Source of the DNA: Pantoea ananatis LMG 2665
Lineage (GTDB): Bacteria > Pseudomonadota > Gammaproteobacteria > Enterobacterales > Enterobacteriaceae
Length of the DNA: 64,000 nt
NCBI RefSeq assembly: GCF_000710035.2
Contig: NZ_JMJJ01000007.1
Coordinates: 1-64,000 of the forward strand
Reading direction: 5' to 3'
Shown here: positions 33,751-44,419 of the stretch, piece by piece
Position numbering within the stretch: position 1 is the stretch's first letter
How the letters are laid out: each line of letters opens with the position of its first letter
The notes under the pieces: model-generated
The model's database searches: none
Told to the model about the DNA's origin: nothing
Seen by the model: the letters and a program-made list of their open reading frames with translations, nothing else
Position numbers and translations under genes: made by a program

Positions 33751-33767
33751 GACATGCAGATTTGAAC

Positions 33768-34328
33768 TTAGTGGCTGCAACCGCAACCACCGGTACCGCA
33801 ACCACCCTGACCGTGGTCATGGCCGTGATCGTGATCGTGGTCATGATCGTGATGATGACCATCGGCACCGTGAACGTGGCCATGGGCCAGCTCTTCCGGT
33901 GTGGCTTCACGAATCGCAACCACCTCAACATTGAAGTTCAGGTTCTGACCTGCCAGCATGTGGTTACCGTCAACCACAACATGCTCGTCTTCAACTTCGG
34001 TGATTTCAACCGGTACTGGGCCCTGATCGGTTTCTGCCAGGAAACGCATACCAACCTGTAATTCATCAACGCCCATAAAAACGTCTTTTGGTACGCGCTG
34101 TACCAGGTTGTCATCGTACTGACCGTAAGCGTCGTTTGCAGGAATGTGCACCTCAAACTTATCGCCCGCTACGTGGTTTTCCAGCGCGTTTTCCAGACCA
34201 GAAATCAGGGAACCATGACCGTGCAGATAGTCTAACGGTGCACTCACCGGTGACTCGTCAACCAACACACCGTCTTCTGTACGTACCTGATAGGCCAGGC
34301 TTACCACCAGGTCTTTTGCTACTTTCAT
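33768..34328 (-). CDS. slyD: FKBP-type prolyl isomerase and metallochaperone SlyD
   Basis: SlyD is a cytosolic prolyl isomerase and chaperone that also supplies nickel to hydrogenases. The 186-residue protein has the FKBP domain (1-~70 and 129-150) with the inserted IF flap, and a His/Asp/Cys-rich metal-binding tail (from ~150: HGHVHGADGHHHDHDHDHDH and CGTGGCGCSH). E. coli SlyD has 196 residues, so the tail is about ten shorter. The ATG at 34328 (MKVAKDLVV) is the family start with GGAGAT upstream. Confidence 0.97.
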   Translation of the reverse strand: MKVAKDLVVSLAYQVRTEDGVLVDESPVSAPLDYLHGHGSLISGLENALENHVAGDKFEVHIPANDAYGQYDDNLVQRVPKDVFMGVDELQVGMRFLAETDQGPVPVEITEVEDEHVVVDGNHMLAGQNLNFNVEVVAIREATPEELAHGHVHGADGHHHDHDHDHDHGHDHGQGGCGTGGCGCSH

Positions 34329-34524
34329 GATATCTCCTAACCGTTGAGAACAAAGATCCCGTCTCATTGGTCTATTCTTGCGTGCAATAACACCAACCAG
34401 AAAGGTTCGGGGCTGAGTACAAGAGGTTATCTTTTTCTCTTGCGACCACAGCGTTAATGGCGTCAATTGTAACGGAATTCAATCCCGCTGTGTGGTTAAG
34501 CTTAAAAAAAGCTGGGCCATTTCG

Positions 34525-34719
34525 CTACTCGGGATGGAAAATTCCGATCACCTGCTCATTGCTGCGAACCTGATCGCGTGCCTGTTTATCCGCTTCGCGC
34601 ATTTGATGGCCGCACTTCACACACTCAACCACATCGACATTGTTTTCACGCCACATGGCCAGCGTGTCTTTTTCCTGGCAGTGCGGACAAACCGCACCGG
34701 CAATAAAACGTTTACGCAT
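34525..34719 (-). CDS. yheV: Zinc-ribbon protein YheV
   Basis: This 64-residue protein (similar to E. coli, 66) has two cysteine pairs, CPHC (11-14) and CVKC (33-36), which form a small zinc ribbon. The remainder is charged. The function is unknown. It starts 23 bases after kefB on the same strand, as the third gene of kefG-kefB-yheV. Confidence 0.88.
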   Translation of the reverse strand: MRKRFIAGAVCPHCQEKDTLAMWRENNVDVVECVKCGHQMREADKQARDQVRSNEQVIGIFHPE

Positions 34720-34742
34720 GATGCTCTACCTGCCTTCTCTGA

Positions 34743-36548
34743 TTACTGATCGTCGTCCCAGTCATGGATCTGACGCCGTTCATGCTGCATTTCACGCTGG
34801 AAGATATCTTCAAGTTCCCGACGGGCTTCACGCGCACGAGAAATCTGTGCATTGTCGGAATGGGCGGGCATCAGTTCCCGTAACATGCGCATATCCAGCC
34901 GACGGAAATGCTGCTGTGCGCGGTGCGCCTGATGCGGATGCATACCCAACGACATCAATGTTTTACGCCCCAGTTCCAGCGCACTGGAAAAGGTTTCACG
35001 CGAGAACTGCGTAACGCCCGCCTGAAGTAGCTCGTGGGCTTCTACGCGGCCGCGAGCACGCGCCATGATGTGCAGATGCGGAAAATGCTGCTGGCAGAGA
35101 TGGACAATCGTCATGGCATCTTCCGGATTACTGCAGGTAATCACAATGGATTGCGCACTGGCCGCCCCGGCTGCACGCAGTAGCTCCAGCTCGGTGGCAT
35201 CGCCATAATAAACCTTGTAGCCATATTTACGCATCAGGCTCACCGCGCTGATATCGCGCTCCAGTACCGTGATACGTTTATTGTTCGCCATCAGCAAGCG
35301 GCCAACGACCTGACCAAAACGACCAAAGCCCACCACAATAACCTGCGGCTGATCGTCTTCAACGAACGGCTTTTCAGCATCTTCGTCGATTTCATTGAAA
35401 CGACGCGCTAACAGACGGTCAATGCCTTGCATCAGCAGTGGCGTCGTCATCATGGACAAGGTCACGGTTACCAGCAGAAGCGGAAGTTGATCGCCCGAAA
35501 ACAGTTTGGCGGATGACGCGGCTGAAAACAGGACGAAGGCAAACTCACCGCCCTGACTCAGTACACCGGCAAACTGCTGGCGCTCCGAGCTGCGCAGACC
35601 ATAAATACGCGCCAGTACGTATAAAACCAGGATTTTTACCGCCACCAGCGCCAGTACGCCCAGCAAAATCGCGATAATATGGGTATAGAGCACGCCAAGA
35701 TTCAGCGCCATGCCGACTGAGATAAAAAACAGCCCCAGCAGCAAACCTTTAAACGGCTCAATCGCCACTTCCAGCTCATGCCGGTATTCACTTTCCGCCA
35801 ACAGAATGCCGGCGATAAATGTCCCCAGCGCCATGGACAATCCCAGCGCATCCATAAACAGCGCCGATCCTAATACCAGCAGCAGTGAAGCAGCGGTAAA
35901 CACCTCGCGTACGCCCGATGCCGCGATATAACGAAAAATGGGGCGCAGCAAATAACGGCCACCCACTAACATGCCAGCGAAGGCCAGCACCTTCATGCCC
36001 ACTTTCATCCAGTCGATACTGCCGCTGTCATTGCCTGCCAGCAGCGGAATCAACGCCAGAGCTGGAATGACGGCCAGATCCTGGAACAGCAGTACTGAAA
36101 AGCCTAACTGCCCGGCTTCACTGCGATTCATTCCCTTGTCGCGCATCAGCTGGAGCGCCATCGCCGTGGATGACATTGCCAGACCAATGCCGCCAATAAC
36201 CGCCGCTCGCCAGTCAAATTTGGTCAGCCACAGCAATACGCCGAGAATGGCCGCTGAAAAAATCACCTGCGCCGCGCCGATACCAAAAATAGAACGGCGC
36301 AGCGCCCAAAGCTTTGCCGGATTAAGCTCCAGCCCGATGATAAACATCAGAAACACGACGCCCAGCTCAGAAAAGTGCAGAATCTCATCGACGTCGCTAA
36401 TAAACCCCAGTCCCCATGGCCCGATAGCAATACCGGCCAGCAAGTACCCTAAAACCGCGCCAATACCGAGACGCGCCGCTACCGGTACGATCAGCACCGC
36501 CGCAACGAGATAGATTACCCCCGCGGTCAGTAGCGTTTGTCCTTCCAT
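34743..36548 (-). CDS. kefB: Glutathione-regulated potassium-efflux system protein KefB
   Basis: KefB exchanges K+ for H+ when electrophile adducts of glutathione bind, acidifying the cytosol as protection. The 601-residue protein (same as E. coli) has a 12-13 TM CPA2 transport domain (1-~380, with [20 protein letters not shown]) and a C-terminal RCK domain with [20 protein letters not shown] (~404-423) that binds nucleotide and glutathione. It starts immediately after the kefG stop, so the regulator and the channel are co-translated. Confidence 0.97.
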   Translation of the reverse strand: MEGQTLLTAGVIYLVAAVLIVPVAARLGIGAVLGYLLAGIAIGPWGLGFISDVDEILHFSELGVVFLMFIIGLELNPAKLWALRRSIFGIGAAQVIFSAAILGVLLWLTKFDWRAAVIGGIGLAMSSTAMALQLMRDKGMNRSEAGQLGFSVLLFQDLAVIPALALIPLLAGNDSGSIDWMKVGMKVLAFAGMLVGGRYLLRPIFRYIAASGVREVFTAASLLLVLGSALFMDALGLSMALGTFIAGILLAESEYRHELEVAIEPFKGLLLGLFFISVGMALNLGVLYTHIIAILLGVLALVAVKILVLYVLARIYGLRSSERQQFAGVLSQGGEFAFVLFSAASSAKLFSGDQLPLLLVTVTLSMMTTPLLMQGIDRLLARRFNEIDEDAEKPFVEDDQPQVIVVGFGRFGQVVGRLLMANNKRITVLERDISAVSLMRKYGYKVYYGDATELELLRAAGAASAQSIVITCSNPEDAMTIVHLCQQHFPHLHIMARARGRVEAHELLQAGVTQFSRETFSSALELGRKTLMSLGMHPHQAHRAQQHFRRLDMRMLRELMPAHSDNAQISRAREARRELEDIFQREMQHERRQIHDWDDDQ

Positions 36549-37100
36549 TTATAACCCTCCATTTGGCAGCGGTGCTGCCAGCCAGTCGCTGTACGCGCGG
36601 GCATAGTTTTTCAGTAAATCGGGATCCTGACGGCGAGCCCAGTAAATAATCATCGGCGGCATCCAGTGCATGCGGCACATCTGCGCCGTCAGCTCGAAGG
36701 GACGTAAAATGTCATTCATGGCGTAGCGATTTAGCCCCTGGCGCTGAAAGGCGGACTCTGGCTCACCGGTGGTCACAATACTGCGCCAGTATTTGCCTTC
36801 GAGCGCATTACCATCCACGCCGTTGGCAAAGCCGCGCGACAGCACGCGATCCAGCCACTCTTTTAACAGCGCCGGGCAGCTGTAGGTGTAAAGCGGATGT
36901 TGAAAAATAATCACATCATGCTCACGCAGCAGCTGTTGCTCGTGGTAGACATCAATAAAAAAATCCGGGTAGGCAGCATAGAGATCGTGAACGGTGACAT
37001 GTTCTGTTTTCTCTGCCGCCTCCAGCAAAATGCGATTTGCCTTTGAATCCTGTGCTTCAGGATGAGCAAAAAGCAGCAAAATCTTAGGTGGCTGCGACAT
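36549..37100 (-). CDS. kefG: KefB ancillary quinone oxidoreductase KefG
   Basis: KefG is a flavodoxin-like FMN protein that binds and is needed for full activity of KefB. The 183-residue product (184 in E. coli) has [20 protein letters not shown] (~8-27), [20 protein letters not shown] and the TTGEPESAF region of NQO1/KefF-type enzymes. The ATG at 37100 is chosen for family length (MSQPPKILL); an upstream ATG would add eight residues. It is divergent from yheS. Confidence 0.96.
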   Translation of the reverse strand: MSQPPKILLLFAHPEAQDSKANRILLEAAEKTEHVTVHDLYAAYPDFFIDVYHEQQLLREHDVIIFQHPLYTYSCPALLKEWLDRVLSRGFANGVDGNALEGKYWRSIVTTGEPESAFQRQGLNRYAMNDILRPFELTAQMCRMHWMPPMIIYWARRQDPDLLKNYARAYSDWLAAPLPNGGL

Positions 37101-37211
37101 CCTTTCCCTCCAAAGCGTCGTCATTGGTGCAGATTTCCGCTACCATGCACAACGCAACAAAAACCCAATTATGTTGCAGGTAAATTAACATATTCTGACG
37201 ATACGGCGCTT

Positions 37212-39116
37212 ATGATTGTCTTCTCTGCCCTACAAATTCGCCGCGGTATTCGCGTTCTGCTCGATAACGCGACCGCCACCATCAATCCCGGCCAAAAAGT
37301 CGGACTGGTGGGTAAAAACGGCTGTGGAAAATCCACGCTGCTGTCGTTGCTGAAAGGCGAGATCAGCAGCGATGCTGGCTCATTCACCTTTCCCGGCAAC
37401 TGGTCGCTTGCTTGGGTTAACCAGGAAACCCCTGCCCTGAGCCAGGCCGCCCTTGACTATGTGATCGATGGCGATCGTGAATACCGCCAGCTTGAGGCAG
37501 AACTGGCAGAGGCGAACATCAGAAATGACGGAAATGCCATTGCTTTGGTACACGGAAAGCTCGATACCATTCAGGCCTGGACCATACAGTCACGCGCCTC
37601 GAGCCTGCTGCATGGACTGGGATTTAGTCAGGAGCAGCTTCAGCGCCCGGTAAGCGACTTTTCGGGCGGCTGGCGCATGCGGCTAAACCTGGCTCAGGCG
37701 TTACTGTGCCGCTCAGATTTGTTGCTGCTGGATGAACCGACCAACCACCTCGATCTGGATGCGGTTATCTGGCTGGAGCGCTGGCTGAAAAGCTATGAAG
37801 GTACCCTGATCCTGATCTCGCACGATCGCGATTTTCTCGATCCCGTGGTGGATAAAATTATCCACATCGAGCAGCAGACGATGATGGAGTACACCGGGAA
37901 CTACAGCTCCTTCGAACGCCAGCGCGGCGCCAAACTGGCCCAGCAGCAGGCGTTATATCAGAGCCAGCAGGAAAAAGTGGCGCATCTGCAGAAATATATT
38001 GATCGCTTCCGTGCTCAGGCAACCAAGGCGAAGCAGGCCCAAAGCCGCATTAAGATGCTGGAGCGCATGGAGCTGATTGCGCCAGCGCACGTGGATAACC
38101 CCTTCAGCTTCAGCTTTCGTGCACCGGAGAGCCTGCCGAATCCGCTGCTGAAAATGGAAAAAGTCACCGCAGGCTATGGCGATCGCATCATTCTTGATGC
38201 CATTAAGCTTAACCTGGTGCCCGGCTCACGTATTGGCCTGCTGGGGCGCAACGGCGCCGGTAAATCGACCCTGATTAAGCTGCTGGCCGGTGAGCTCAGT
38301 GCCAAAGAGGGTGAGATTGGGCTGGCAAAAGGCATCAAGCTGGGTTACTTCGCCCAGCATCAGCTGGAGTTCCTGCGCCCCGACGAGTCCCCTTTACAGC
38401 ACCTGTCCCGTATCGCGCCGAAAGTGCTGGAGCAGCAGTTACGTGACTATCTCGGCGGTTTTGGTTTTCAGGGTGATAAAGTCACAGAGATAACAGCGCG
38501 TTTCTCCGGTGGAGAAAAGGCGCGCCTGGTGCTGGCGCTGATTGTCTGGCAGCGCCCTAACCTGCTGCTGCTGGATGAGCCAACCAACCATCTGGATCTG
38601 GATATGCGCCAGGCACTCACCGAAGCGCTTATCGATTTCGAAGGCGCGTTAGTGGTGGTTTCGCACGATCGTCATCTGTTACGTGCCACCACGGACGATC
38701 TCTATCTGGTTCACGATGGCAGCGTAGATGTGTTTCCCGGCGATCTGGAAGACTATCAGCAGTGGCTGAGCGACCTGCAAAAACAGCAGTCTCAGCAGGA
38801 TGCGGCACCCAGGCAGGATTCCGGCAACAGCGCTCAGGCGCGCAAGGACCAGAAGCGCCGTGAAGCGGAGCTGCGCACGCAGACCCAGCCGCTGCGTAAA
38901 GAAATTGAGAAGCTGGAAAAGCAGATGGCAAAATGGCAAAGCCAGCTCGCCGACGCCGAAGCCCTGCTCTCAGATAGCGCCCTCTATGAGCAAAGCCGTA
39001 AGGCCGATCTCAGCGCCGCGCTACAAAAACAGGCCGAGAGTAAATCGGCCCTGGAAGAGGTGGAGATGGCCTGGCTGGATGCACAGGAAAAACTGGAAGC
39101 CATGCTCACCGCCTGA
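37212..39116 (+). CDS. yheS: ABC-F family ATPase YheS
   Basis: YheS is a soluble ABC-F protein with two nucleotide-binding domains in one chain (634 residues; 637 in E. coli), expected to act on the ribosomal E site. Each half has Walker A (GKNGCGKST ~32-40; GRNGAGKST ~345-353), signature (FSGGWRMRL; FSGGEKARL) and Walker B (LLLLDEPTNHLDLD twice). The inter-domain linker is charged and helical, and a C-terminal coiled coil covers ~530-630. The ATG at 37212 (MIVFSALQI) fits the family start. No membrane domain is present. In E. coli yheT follows directly; here the tau block intervenes. Confidence 0.96.
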   Translation: MIVFSALQIRRGIRVLLDNATATINPGQKVGLVGKNGCGKSTLLSLLKGEISSDAGSFTFPGNWSLAWVNQETPALSQAALDYVIDGDREYRQLEAELAEANIRNDGNAIALVHGKLDTIQAWTIQSRASSLLHGLGFSQEQLQRPVSDFSGGWRMRLNLAQALLCRSDLLLLDEPTNHLDLDAVIWLERWLKSYEGTLILISHDRDFLDPVVDKIIHIEQQTMMEYTGNYSSFERQRGAKLAQQQALYQSQQEKVAHLQKYIDRFRAQATKAKQAQSRIKMLERMELIAPAHVDNPFSFSFRAPESLPNPLLKMEKVTAGYGDRIILDAIKLNLVPGSRIGLLGRNGAGKSTLIKLLAGELSAKEGEIGLAKGIKLGYFAQHQLEFLRPDESPLQHLSRIAPKVLEQQLRDYLGGFGFQGDKVTEITARFSGGEKARLVLALIVWQRPNLLLLDEPTNHLDLDMRQALTEALIDFEGALVVVSHDRHLLRATTDDLYLVHDGSVDVFPGDLEDYQQWLSDLQKQQSQQDAAPRQDSGNSAQARKDQKRREAELRTQTQPLRKEIEKLEKQMAKWQSQLADAEALLSDSALYEQSRKADLSAALQKQAESKSALEEVEMAWLDAQEKLEAMLTA

Positions 39117-39153
39117 TAAAGGCGGTGATGTTTCTTGCTCTTGCCTTACTCCT

Positions 39154-39180
39154 CCGCACCGGCTCCAGCGCCGGGTGCGG
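39154..39180. repeat. Inverted repeat between convergent yheS and tauD
   Basis: CCGCACC and GGTGCGG enclose a 13-base loop that can pair further (GG/CC). There is no clear T-tract on either strand, so terminator function is uncertain. It marks the boundary where the tau block joins the conserved yheS gene. Confidence 0.45.
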
Positions 39181-39181
39181 A

Positions 39182-40021
39182 TCAATAAGGCTGGTCACCT
39201 AGCACCGTCGCCCGCTGCATCACTCGCCTCGCCGGATAATAGTCCGCATTCGCATAGTGCTGTGTCACCCGGTTGTCCCAGATAGCCAGATCGTTTGGCT
39301 GCCAGCGCCAGCGCACCTGAAACTCGGGCCGGGTCACGTGGGCAAACAAAAAGCCCAGTAGCGCGTCGCTCTCTTTCTGACTGATATCCATAATCCGCGT
39401 CGTAAACCCCTCGTTGACAAACAGGGCCTTCTTGCCACTCACGGGATGGGTGCGGATTACCGGATGATAAACAGGGGGATTTTTCGCCACAGCCTGCTGC
39501 CACTGCCGATGCGCCTCTTCCGTCTTGCGATGCTTATATTCAGGAAACGCCTTGGTAAAGTCATGCTCTGCACGTAACTCAACCAGTAATGTCTTAAAAG
39601 GCGCAGACAGCGCCTCATAAGCGGCAATGCCGCTGGTCCACAACGTATCGCCGCCAGACTCAGGCAGCACTTTAGACGCAAGTAACGCCACGGCGGGCGG
39701 CGTTTGAATAAAGGTCACATCGGTATGCCAGTTGTCATTATCCGGCGGATTATCCTGGTGCGTGTCCAGAACGATAATCTCTTCCACGCCCTCGGCATGA
39801 GGGTAAACCGGATGAATATGGAGATCGCCAAAGCGAATCGCCAGTGCGCGATGCTGCTCGGGCGTAATGACCTGTTCGCGCAGGAACAGCACCTGGTGAC
39901 GCAGCAGCGCATGATAAAGCTGTTCAAACTGCGCGTCGCTGAGGGGACGTGATACATCAAGGTTGCCGACCTGGGCACCGATAAAAGGCCCCAGCGGCTT
40001 GATGGCTAACTTTTCGTTCAT
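39182..40021 (-). CDS. tauD: Taurine 2-oxoglutarate dioxygenase
   Basis: TauD is a non-heme Fe(II) dioxygenase that oxidises taurine at C1, releasing sulfite and aminoacetaldehyde. The 279-residue protein (283 in E. coli) has the facial triad: His and Asp in NWHTDVTF (~98-105) and the distal His in NRVTQHYANADY (~251-262), followed by the 2-oxoglutarate-binding Arg in RRVMQRATV. The ATG at 40021 overlaps the tauC stop by 4 bases (ATGA). It is the last gene of tauABCD. Confidence 0.96.
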   Translation of the reverse strand: MNEKLAIKPLGPFIGAQVGNLDVSRPLSDAQFEQLYHALLRHQVLFLREQVITPEQHRALAIRFGDLHIHPVYPHAEGVEEIIVLDTHQDNPPDNDNWHTDVTFIQTPPAVALLASKVLPESGGDTLWTSGIAAYEALSAPFKTLLVELRAEHDFTKAFPEYKHRKTEEAHRQWQQAVAKNPPVYHPVIRTHPVSGKKALFVNEGFTTRIMDISQKESDALLGFLFAHVTRPEFQVRWRWQPNDLAIWDNRVTQHYANADYYPARRVMQRATVLGDQPY

Positions 40022-40848
40022 TTTTGCTCTCCATTCCAGGGCGTTAACCGGCGTTGCAACGCACGCAGACTCAGCTCTAAACCAAACGCAATCACGGCAA
40101 TGACCGCGATCCCTGCCAGCACCACATCCGTAGCAAGAAACTCGCCCGCCGACTGCACCATAAAACCCAAGCCTCGGGTTGCCGCGATTAACTCGGCAGC
40201 CACCAGCGTTGACCATCCCACGCCCAGACCAATCCGTAACCCGGTCAGTATCTCCGGCAGGGCGCCAGGCAAAATGACCCAACGCAGCTGTTGCCAGCGG
40301 GTCGCTCCCAACGAGGCCGCCGCACGCAGACGAACCTGCTGAGCATGACGCACGCCCGCCACCGTCGACAGCACCACCGGGGCGAATATAGCCAGATAAA
40401 TCAACAGGATTTTCGAGGTCTCGCCAATACCAAACCAGATCACCATCAGCGGCAAATACGCCAGCGGCGGTACGGGCCGGTACAGCTCAATCAGCGGATC
40501 GATCAACGCACGCACGACCGGGCTGATGCCCATCGCGATCCCCACCGGGATGCCGATCGCCGCCGCCGCGGTTAAGGCAATCAGCATCCGCGTCAGACTG
40601 GCCGACAGATGCTGCCACAGCGTGGCGTCCATAAATCCTTGCGGGCCAGCCACCAGCAGCAGCTTACTTACTACCTGCTGCGGCGAAGGTAAAAACAGCG
40701 GTGCAATGAGGCCCAGCGCGGTCACGCTCCACCAGACGAACAGCAGCACAAGCAGGCTCAGGGCGCTCAGCGTAAACGAGGTGGAAAAAGGCCAGCGCAG
40801 GCGACTGTGGCGCACGGTGGCCGGCTCATCGTTGATCAGCGCACTCAT
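40018..40848 (-). CDS. tauC: Taurine ABC transporter permease
   Basis: TauC is the inner-membrane subunit of the TauABC importer. The 276-residue product (275 in E. coli) has about six hydrophobic segments and the permease EAA loop that contacts TauB ([20 protein letters not shown], ~185-204). It overlaps tauB and tauD by 4 bases each, so the three are coupled. Confidence 0.96.
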   Translation of the reverse strand: MSALINDEPATVRHSRLRWPFSTSFTLSALSLLVLLFVWWSVTALGLIAPLFLPSPQQVVSKLLLVAGPQGFMDATLWQHLSASLTRMLIALTAAAAIGIPVGIAMGISPVVRALIDPLIELYRPVPPLAYLPLMVIWFGIGETSKILLIYLAIFAPVVLSTVAGVRHAQQVRLRAAASLGATRWQQLRWVILPGALPEILTGLRIGLGVGWSTLVAAELIAATRGLGFMVQSAGEFLATDVVLAGIAVIAVIAFGLELSLRALQRRLTPWNGEQK

Positions 40849-41612
40849 ACAAAGGCCTCCCGCTGTTCAAATACCCGACTCAACACATATTCCCGCTGGG
40901 CAATAAAATCAGGATCGGATTTAATGCTCCGGCAGGGTTCGCCCTCCACGAAACGCTGACCAAAATTAAGCGTCATTTTTTCCTGCACGCGCCCAGGCCC
41001 GGGAGAGAGCAGCACCAGCTCGCTGGCCAGAAAGATGGCTTCTTCAATGTCGTGAGTGATAAGCAGAATCTGCTTACCGCTGTTGCGCCACAGGGTTAAT
41101 AACAGGGTTTGCATTTGCTCACGCGTAAACGCGTCAAGTGCGCCGAAAGGCTCATCCAACAGCAACAGTTGTGGATTGGCCGCCAGCGCCCGGGCGATTC
41201 CGACGCGCTGACGCTGGCCTCCTGACAGCTGCCAGATAGGGCGTTTTTCCGCACCTTCGAGTCCGACGCTTTTGATGAAGCCCCGTGCAATCTCCTCACG
41301 CTGCTGGCGCGCCATGCCGGCTATCTGCAAGCCGAAAGCCACGTTATCCAGCACGTTACGCCACGGCAGCAGGCCTTCGTTTTGAAACACCACGCCACGC
41401 TCTGCGCCCGGCCCGCGCACAGGCTCCCCGTCCAGGGAAACCGTGCCGGACTGAACCGGTAAAAATCCGGCGATCAGGTTAAGCAGGGTTGTTTTGCCAC
41501 AGCCTGACGGCCCCAGCACGACCATCAACGCTTTTTTATCAAGCTGTAACGTGATGTCCTGCAACACAGGCTGGCCGCCATAACTCGCGTTCAGGTGAGC
41601 GATACGTAACAT
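40845..41612 (-). CDS. tauB: Taurine ABC transporter ATPase
   Basis: TauB powers taurine import. The 255-residue protein (same as E. coli) has Walker A GPSGCGKT (~35-42), LSGGQRQR signature (~127-134), Walker [13 protein letters not shown] and the H-loop THDIEEAIF. The ATG at 41612 ([10 protein letters not shown]) is the family start; an upstream in-frame start would overlap tauA. It lies 10 bases after tauA. Confidence 0.97.
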   Translation of the reverse strand: MLRIAHLNASYGGQPVLQDITLQLDKKALMVVLGPSGCGKTTLLNLIAGFLPVQSGTVSLDGEPVRGPGAERGVVFQNEGLLPWRNVLDNVAFGLQIAGMARQQREEIARGFIKSVGLEGAEKRPIWQLSGGQRQRVGIARALAANPQLLLLDEPFGALDAFTREQMQTLLLTLWRNSGKQILLITHDIEEAIFLASELVLLSPGPGRVQEKMTLNFGQRFVEGEPCRSIKSDPDFIAQREYVLSRVFEQREAFV

Positions 41613-41622
41613 GGCGTTCTCC

Positions 41623-42600
41623 TCAGGGTTTAGCCAAGGGGGCAACAAAGCGGCTGGTGACATAACGGCTGTAATCACTGCCAGCCTGTGGCACTTTTCC
41701 CTGCGCTTTCAGAAACTGCGCCGTATCCACAATGGCCTTGTTCACCGGCTGATCCAGCTGTTTAACCTGCTGCGCGGCCGTAAGGTAGGTATTGCCTTTT
41801 ACCAGTTCCGGAACCGCTTGCTCTGGCACGCCGCTTAAACGCGAAAGCTTGCTGAGGTTGTCAGCCTGTTTCAGCCACTTTTCCGGGTCATCCAGATAGG
41901 CTTTCTGCGCCTCAAGGGCGCTGCGGGCAAAGGCGGTAACAATATCAGGATGCTGCTGTGCGAAGTCTTTACGCACGACCCAGACATCCAGCGTAGGCGA
42001 TCCCCAGCGGCCAACCTGAGAAGAGTCTGTCAGGACCTTGCCGTCCTTTTCCAGTGCATTGACAGCCGGTGCCCAAACGTACGCGCCGTCGATATCGCCC
42101 CGCTGCCAGGCGGCCACAATAGCGGGCGGCTGCAGGTTCACCAGCTGGACCTGGGAGGGTTTAATTCCCCAGTGCTTCAAGGCAGCAAGCAGGCTGTAGT
42201 GCGTGGTGGAGATAAAGGGAACGGCGATGCGTTTGCCAATCAGATCCTGAGGGCTGGCGATGGTTTTCCTGACAACAAGCGCTTCTGAATTCCCCAACTG
42301 AGAGGCGAGCAAAAACGCTTCTATCGGGAGTTGCTGCGTCGCCGCAACCGCTAGCGGACTGGACCCAATATTGCCTATCTGCACATCTCCGGATGCCAGG
42401 GCGCGCAATACGCCCGCCCCACTGTCGAATTTGCGCCAGGCTACCGTTGCGCCGCTCTCTTTAGCAAAAGTGTTATCTGCCTGCGCCACCTTGGCCGGTT
42501 CAGCAGAGGTTTGATACGCCACCGTCACGTCGACCGCGCCGGCCTGAAACGCCAGCAGTGCCAGCACAGTAGCCAAAATGGTTGACTGCCCTTTTAACAT
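41623..42600 (-). CDS. tauA: Taurine ABC transporter periplasmic binding protein
   Basis: TauA captures taurine in the periplasm. The 325-residue precursor begins [20 protein letters not shown], with signal cleavage predicted after AGA (~22), and then matches E. coli TauA closely ([60 protein letters not shown]). The ATG at 42600 is preferred because GGGGA sits 7 bases before it; a GTG at 42615 would add five residues. It leads the tauABCD operon and is divergent from a LacI-family gene. Confidence 0.96.
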   Translation of the reverse strand: MLKGQSTILATVLALLAFQAGAVDVTVAYQTSAEPAKVAQADNTFAKESGATVAWRKFDSGAGVLRALASGDVQIGNIGSSPLAVAATQQLPIEAFLLASQLGNSEALVVRKTIASPQDLIGKRIAVPFISTTHYSLLAALKHWGIKPSQVQLVNLQPPAIVAAWQRGDIDGAYVWAPAVNALEKDGKVLTDSSQVGRWGSPTLDVWVVRKDFAQQHPDIVTAFARSALEAQKAYLDDPEKWLKQADNLSKLSRLSGVPEQAVPELVKGNTYLTAAQQVKQLDQPVNKAIVDTAQFLKAQGKVPQAGSDYSRYVTSRFVAPLAKP

Positions 42601-42833
42601 GATTTTCCCCATCACTTTTATGATGTGGGCAGTGTTGCTGGCAGGATTAATTTCACAAAGGAATTAAAAGTTATCCCTAATAGAAAGAAATTCTTAGATC
42701 ATCATCTGCAATAGATTGCTGTTATATGCAAATTAAAATTCAGACAAAAAGCCATAAATTTGTCAGGCGCTCACATGCTGGGTGTGCTATTGATATGCGC
42801 TATTATTTGCTCCCGGTGAGGCCTGCGAGTTCG
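42601..42833. promoter_or_regulatory. Divergent tauA / LacI-regulator intergenic region
   Basis: This 233-base region should hold the tau promoter and the regulator promoter. Two palindromic candidates are seen: AAGAAATTCTT (42685-42695) nearer tauA, and TTGTCAGGCGCTCACAT (42760-42776), which resembles a LacI-family operator with one extra base. In E. coli tau genes need Cbl/CysB; I cannot identify such a site with confidence. Confidence 0.4.
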
Positions 42834-43814
42834 ATGTCGATCGACAAAGTTGCCCTGTTAGCTGGCGTGTCTAAAGCCACGGTATCCCGCGTGCTTAACG
42901 CTCATCCAGGTGTGAAAGCGGATACGCGCCAGAAAGTGCTGGATGCCATTTCAACCAGCGGCTATCAGCCAAACCTGTTAGCGCGTCAGTTGCGTACCTC
43001 ACAAAGCCATATGCTGCTGGTGCTGATTTCAGATATCACCAATCCCTTTTGCTCCAGGGTGGTGCAAGGCATCGAAGCGGAAGCCGAAATGCATGGCTAC
43101 CATATCCTGTTGTGTAATTCCGCCTCGCAGTTTAAACGCGAAGCCGCTTACCTGACGCTGCTCACAGGCAAAGTCGTTGATGGCGTCATTACCATGGACG
43201 CGGCGGCCGGTCTGGAAAGCCTTATCGATATCATTGGAGATGCGCCTTGGGTACAGTGCTCAGAGTTTGATCCCCAGATTGCGGCATCCTCGGTCTCCAT
43301 CGATCATCTTGAGGCTGCGCGCGATACCGTACATTACCTTGCTGCCAGAGGCCGCCAACGCATTGCACTGGTCAACGGCGACATGCGTTATCTGTATTCC
43401 CAGTATCGTGAGCAGGGTTATCGCCAGGCCATTGAGCAAACGGATTTGGGCTGGTCTAAGGTCGTCTATACTGCGGATATTTCCTGTGAAGAAGGCAGTC
43501 GGGCTTTACGGGAGATGTTGCACTCGCCCGAGCGACCAGACGCGGTCTTTGCCGTGTCCGATGTACTGGCGGTCGGCGTCGTGCATGCGGCGCTGGAAGC
43601 AGGCTTGCGCGTACCCGAGGATTTGGCTGTGGTAGGGTTTGACGGTATTCCCTTTACCGGCAGCCTGAATCCGCCTTTGACCACCATAGAGCAACCGATG
43701 AATGAGCTGGGCGCCCGCAGCGTACAGTTGCTGCTGAAAAAAATCCGTCAGCCCCATGCGCCGGTTGTCAGGGAGGTGCTGCCCTGGAAGCGCCTGGAAC
43801 GCGCCTCCAGTTAA
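42834..43814 (+). CDS. LacI-family transcriptional regulator (CytR/PurR-like)
   Basis: This 326-residue protein has an N-terminal LacI helix-turn-helix with hinge (VALLAGVSKATVSRVLNAHP, ~5-24) and a periplasmic-binding-protein-like effector domain (from ~60: LVLISDITNPFCSRVVQGIE; VFAVSDVLAVGVVHAA; VVGFDGIPFTGSLNPPLTTI). It most resembles CytR/PurR-type members but I cannot name an orthologue. The start at 42834 (MSIDKVAL) follows family pattern; ATGs at 42795 and 42726 are possible. It is divergent from tauABCD, so it may regulate taurine use or itself. The effector is unknown. Confidence 0.85.
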   Translation: MSIDKVALLAGVSKATVSRVLNAHPGVKADTRQKVLDAISTSGYQPNLLARQLRTSQSHMLLVLISDITNPFCSRVVQGIEAEAEMHGYHILLCNSASQFKREAAYLTLLTGKVVDGVITMDAAAGLESLIDIIGDAPWVQCSEFDPQIAASSVSIDHLEAARDTVHYLAARGRQRIALVNGDMRYLYSQYREQGYRQAIEQTDLGWSKVVYTADISCEEGSRALREMLHSPERPDAVFAVSDVLAVGVVHAALEAGLRVPEDLAVVGFDGIPFTGSLNPPLTTIEQPMNELGARSVQLLLKKIRQPHAPVVREVLPWKRLERASS

Positions 43815-43816
43815 TG

Positions 43817-44419
43817 TCAGCGCCAGATGAGCAGTACGCAGGCTGCGGTTAACAGCCCCATACTGAGGTTAAATATCTTCCACGCGCGCGGACTGCGTAA
43901 AACACGGCCAATCATCGCGCCAAACCCCATCCAGATGATGCCCGCGACCAGATTGACCATCACCATCCCTACGCTGATTAACAGGACAGAGTGGCGATAT
44001 CCGGCACCGGCCAGGCTAAAGCTGGCTATCGCCCCCAGGGCCATTAACCAGGCTTTGGGATTGATCAACTGCAACAATCCTCCCTGCCAGAAGGGCATGG
44101 GCGAGACCGGCGCCGCATCGGTCTCCAGCTTTTCGTATGCGGCGGTCGCAATTTTCCATGCCAGCCACAGAAGATAGAGGCTCCCGGCAACTTTCAGGAT
44201 AAGGTGCAGTGAGGGATAGAGCAGGATCAATCCCCCTACGCCAAACGCCACCATCAGTAGCATCAGTTGCATACCAATCATGATGCCGACCATTAACGGA
44301 AGGGTACGGAAAAAGCCAAAGTTGGCGCCCGAGGCGGTGAGTAACATATTATTAGGGCCGGGTGTAATCGCCGCGACCCAGAGAAACCCTAACATTGATA
44401 AAAAAAGACTGAGTTCCAT
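43817..44419 (-). CDS. LysE/RhtB-family amino acid exporter
   Basis: This 200-residue inner-membrane protein has about six hydrophobic segments and the LysE/RhtB signature near the N-terminus (FLWVAAITPGPNNMLLTASG, ~12-31). Family members export amino acids or derivatives such as homoserine, lysine or cysteine; the substrate here cannot be told. The ATG at 44419 is chosen because it starts directly at the first membrane segment; an upstream in-frame ATG at 44440 is possible. It converges with the LacI-family gene (2-base gap) and is divergent from yheT. Confidence 0.85.
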   Translation of the reverse strand: MELSLFLSMLGFLWVAAITPGPNNMLLTASGANFGFFRTLPLMVGIMIGMQLMLLMVAFGVGGLILLYPSLHLILKVAGSLYLLWLAWKIATAAYEKLETDAAPVSPMPFWQGGLLQLINPKAWLMALGAIASFSLAGAGYRHSVLLISVGMVMVNLVAGIIWMGFGAMIGRVLRSPRAWKIFNLSMGLLTAACVLLIWR

